A DNA stretch of 15,643 nt from Rhodocyclaceae bacterium (GTDB lineage Bacteria > Pseudomonadota > Gammaproteobacteria > Burkholderiales > Rhodocyclaceae). Positions 14,205 through 15,643 of this stretch are shown here, one piece after another; the stretch's first letter is position 1, and the number at the start of each line of letters is the position of its first letter. The notes under the pieces are model-generated. The model ran no database searches, had not been told where the DNA came from, and saw only the letters and a program-made list of their open reading frames with translations. Location of the stretch: the NCBI GenBank assembly GCA_027325905.1, contig DAIEEM010000254.1, forward strand, positions 1 to 15,643. Direction: 5' to 3'. Position numbers and translations under genes: made by a program.

Positions 14205-15116
14205 ATGAAATTCACCATCTTCCACGAAAGCCGCATCGGCAAGCGCAACGACAACGAGGATCGCCTGGCCTACTGTTATTCGCGCGACGCCTTGCTGATG
14301 GTCGTCGCCGATGGCATGGGCGGCCACCTGCACGGCGAGGTGGCGTCGCAGATTGCGGTACAGCACCTGACCGACGCGTTCCAGCGCGAATCCCTGCCGC
14401 GCCTGCCCGATCCCTTCCTCTTCCTGTCCTGGGGTTTCACCGAAGCCCACCACGCCATCGCCGACTACGCGGCGGCGCACGGCCTGGCGGAAGCGCCGCG
14501 CACCACCTGCGTCGCCTGCGTCGTCCAGGAAAGCATCGCCTACTGGGCGCACGCCGGCGACTCGCGGCTGTACGTGATCCGCGACGGCCGCGTGCTGGCG
14601 CGGACGCGCGACCATTCGAGCGTGCAGGCGATGATCGACCAGGGCCGCATCACGGCAGACGAGGCGCGCCGCCACCCGGCGCGCAACCGCGTCTATAGCT
14701 GCCTCGGCGGCGACCATGCGCCGCAGATCGATTTCTCGCGCAAGACCACGCTCGCCGCCGGCGACATCATCGTGCTGTGCAGCGACGGCGTCTGGGGCGC
14801 GCTCGACGAGGGGACGCTGGTGACGACGCTGGCCAACGCCAACGTCATGACCGGCGTACCGCGCCTGCTCGACGAAGCCGAAGCCCGCGGCGGCGAAACC
14901 TGCGACAATCTGTCGCTGATCGCGCTGAACTGGGAAGAGAATTACGGCGACGACACGACGTCGATGATCGAAACCCGGACCATGCCGCTCGACACGCACA
15001 CCACGCTGATGGAAGGCTTCGAGTCGTCGCGCCCGCGCGACCGGGAGTTGACCGAAGACGACATCGAACGCGCCATCGAGGAAATTCGCGGCGCGATCCA
15101 GAAATACTCACGATAG
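14205..15116 (+). CDS. PP2C-family protein serine/threonine phosphatase
   Basis: The 303-residue protein is a metal-dependent phosphatase. Motifs are the N-terminal KRNDNED (13-19), DGMGG (36-40), HAGDSR (116-121), CSDGVW (192-197) and CDNLS (233-237). They supply the Mn/Mg-binding aspartates Asp16, Asp36, Asp193 and Asp234, as in other bacterial PP2C enzymes. A roughly 60-residue acidic tail (about 245-303) extends beyond the catalytic fold and is unassigned. There is no membrane helix. GAGGA (14196-14200) favours ATG 14205; ATG 14202 is too close to it. A longer frame from TTG 14181 lacks support. It follows the kinase by 84 bases and probably reverses its phosphorylations. It lies 12 bases before rph. 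Confidence 0.92.
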   Translation: MKFTIFHESRIGKRNDNEDRLAYCYSRDALLMVVADGMGGHLHGEVASQIAVQHLTDAFQRESLPRLPDPFLFLSWGFTEAHHAIADYAAAHGLAEAPRTTCVACVVQESIAYWAHAGDSRLYVIRDGRVLARTRDHSSVQAMIDQGRITADEARRHPARNRVYSCLGGDHAPQIDFSRKTTLAAGDIIVLCSDGVWGALDEGTLVTTLANANVMTGVPRLLDEAEARGGETCDNLSLIALNWEENYGDDTTSMIETRTMPLDTHTTLMEGFESSRPRDRELTEDDIERAIEEIRGAIQKYSR

Positions 15117-15128
15117 GAAAGACCAGCT

Positions 15129-15643
15129 ATGAGACCCAGCGGCCGACAGCCCAGCCAACTGCGCGATTTGCGCATCACCCGCAACTTCACCATGCATGCC
15201 GAAGGCAGCGTGCTGGTGGAGTTCGGCAACACCCGCGTGCTGTGCACCGCCAGCGTCGAGAACGGCGTGCCCGGCTTCCTCAAGGGTAAGGGCCAGGGCT
15301 GGGTCACCGCCGAGTACGGCATGCTGCCGCGCTCGACGCATACGCGCACGGCGCGCGAAGCCGCCAAGGGCAAGCAGTCGGGCCGCACCCAGGAAATCCA
15401 GCGCCTGATCGGCCGTTCCCTGCGCGCCGTCACCGACCTCACGGCGCTCGGCGAGCGCCAGATCACGCTCGACTGCGACGTGCTGCAGGCCGACGGCGGC
15501 ACGCGCTGCGCCGCCATCACCGGCGCCTGCGTCGCGCTGCACGACGCCTGCGCCAAGCTGGTCGCCGCCGGCACGCTCAAGGCCAGTCCGCTGCGCGACT
15601 ACATCGCCGCCGTGTCGGTCGGCATCTTCGCCGGCGCGCCCGT
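15129..15643 (+). CDS. rph: Ribonuclease PH, N-terminal part (partial, 3' end outside window)
   Basis: RNase PH is a phosphate-dependent 3'-5' exoribonuclease that trims tRNA 3' ends. The 171 visible codons begin [20 protein letters not shown]. They contain [18 protein letters not shown], the [17 protein letters not shown] segment, and [14 protein letters not shown]. The phosphate-binding Arg falls at residue 126 in GTR (124-126), the expected position. The catalytic aspartates lie further downstream, outside the window. GGAAAG just after the phosphatase stop serves as ribosome binding site for ATG 15129. It is 12 bases from the phosphatase gene and probably co-transcribed with it. Confidence 0.96.
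   Translation, partial: MRPSGRQPSQLRDLRITRNFTMHAEGSVLVEFGNTRVLCTASVENGVPGFLKGKGQGWVTAEYGMLPRSTHTRTAREAAKGKQSGRTQEIQRLIGRSLRAVTDLTALGERQITLDCDVLQADGGTRCAAITGACVALHDACAKLVAAGTLKASPLRDYIAAVSVGIFAGAP

Noticed and set aside
13185..14999. A 604-codon minus-strand frame across the kinase and phosphatase genes
   Set aside because: It spans two genes with complete catalytic motifs on the other strand and has a composition typical of antisense shadows.
1..15643. A CRISPR array, tRNA, rRNA, insertion sequence, toxin-antitoxin pair or defence system
   Set aside because: I looked for regularly spaced direct repeats, cloverleaf-like stretches, transposase motifs and paired small genes and saw none. The window is dominated by recognisable housekeeping and respiratory genes, with no sign of a wholly new system.

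Overview
The window is high-GC, gene-dense DNA. A 60-base sample inside ccmF (3901-3960) is 68% G+C by hand count. Gene content and order point to a betaproteobacterium, most likely a respiratory or denitrifying Rhodocyclales-type organism. The reasons are a napC-like tetrahaem quinol dehydrogenase directly before a complete System I cytochrome c maturation operon, and the beta-type chromosomal order DUF3460 - spoT - rpoZ - gmk - yicC / Ser-Thr kinase - PP2C - rph. No tRNA, rRNA, CRISPR array, insertion sequence or phage gene is visible, and no stretch over 300 bases lacks a gene.

Region 1 (1-7171, + strand) holds the 3' end of a NapC/NirT-type cytochrome and then ccmABCDEFGHI. CcmABCD load haem onto the haem chaperone CcmE. 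CcmG and CcmH keep the apocytochrome CXXCH thiols reduced. CcmF, CcmH and CcmI attach the haem. All eight gene-to-gene junctions are 4-base stop/start overlaps (six ATGA, two GTGA), so the operon is fully translationally coupled. The upstream NapC-type protein is itself a multihaem client of this machinery.

Region 2 (7172-8886, + strand) is the only accessory-looking part. After two GC-rich hairpins comes a wrecked signalling gene: an N-terminal membrane-anchor fragment (7391-7636) runs straight into the second half of a GGDEF domain in another frame. That half continues into an intact-looking bacteriohaemerythrin domain (to 8321). It is followed by a cysteine-rich protein resembling the N-terminal Zn/[2Fe-2S] domain of CopZ, without the copper-binding HMA domain. 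A 60-base sample here (8041-8100) is 60% G+C, lower than the ccmF sample.

Region 3 (8887-13081, - strand) reads, in transcription order, yicC - gmk - rpoZ - spoT - DUF3460, with gaps of only 10-35 bases. It links an endoribonuclease, guanylate kinase, the RNA polymerase omega subunit and the (p)ppGpp synthetase/hydrolase: GMP metabolism, the alarmone made from GDP/GTP, and a subunit that helps form an alarmone site on polymerase.

Region 4 (13082-15643, + strand) is divergent from yicC. A recognisable sigma70-type promoter (TTTACA-N16-TACAAT) precedes a soluble Ser/Thr protein kinase, a PP2C phosphatase and the start of rph (RNase PH), which runs off the window. The kinase/phosphatase pair presumably sets the phosphorylation state of unknown substrates. 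Its placement between RNA-processing genes is a synteny pattern rather than proof of a shared role.

Most of the window is well-known biology. The parts most worth a second look are the deleted GGDEF-haemerythrin gene, the stand-alone CopZ-N-like protein, the kinase with a degenerate glycine loop, and several hairpins or palindromes in the gaps.
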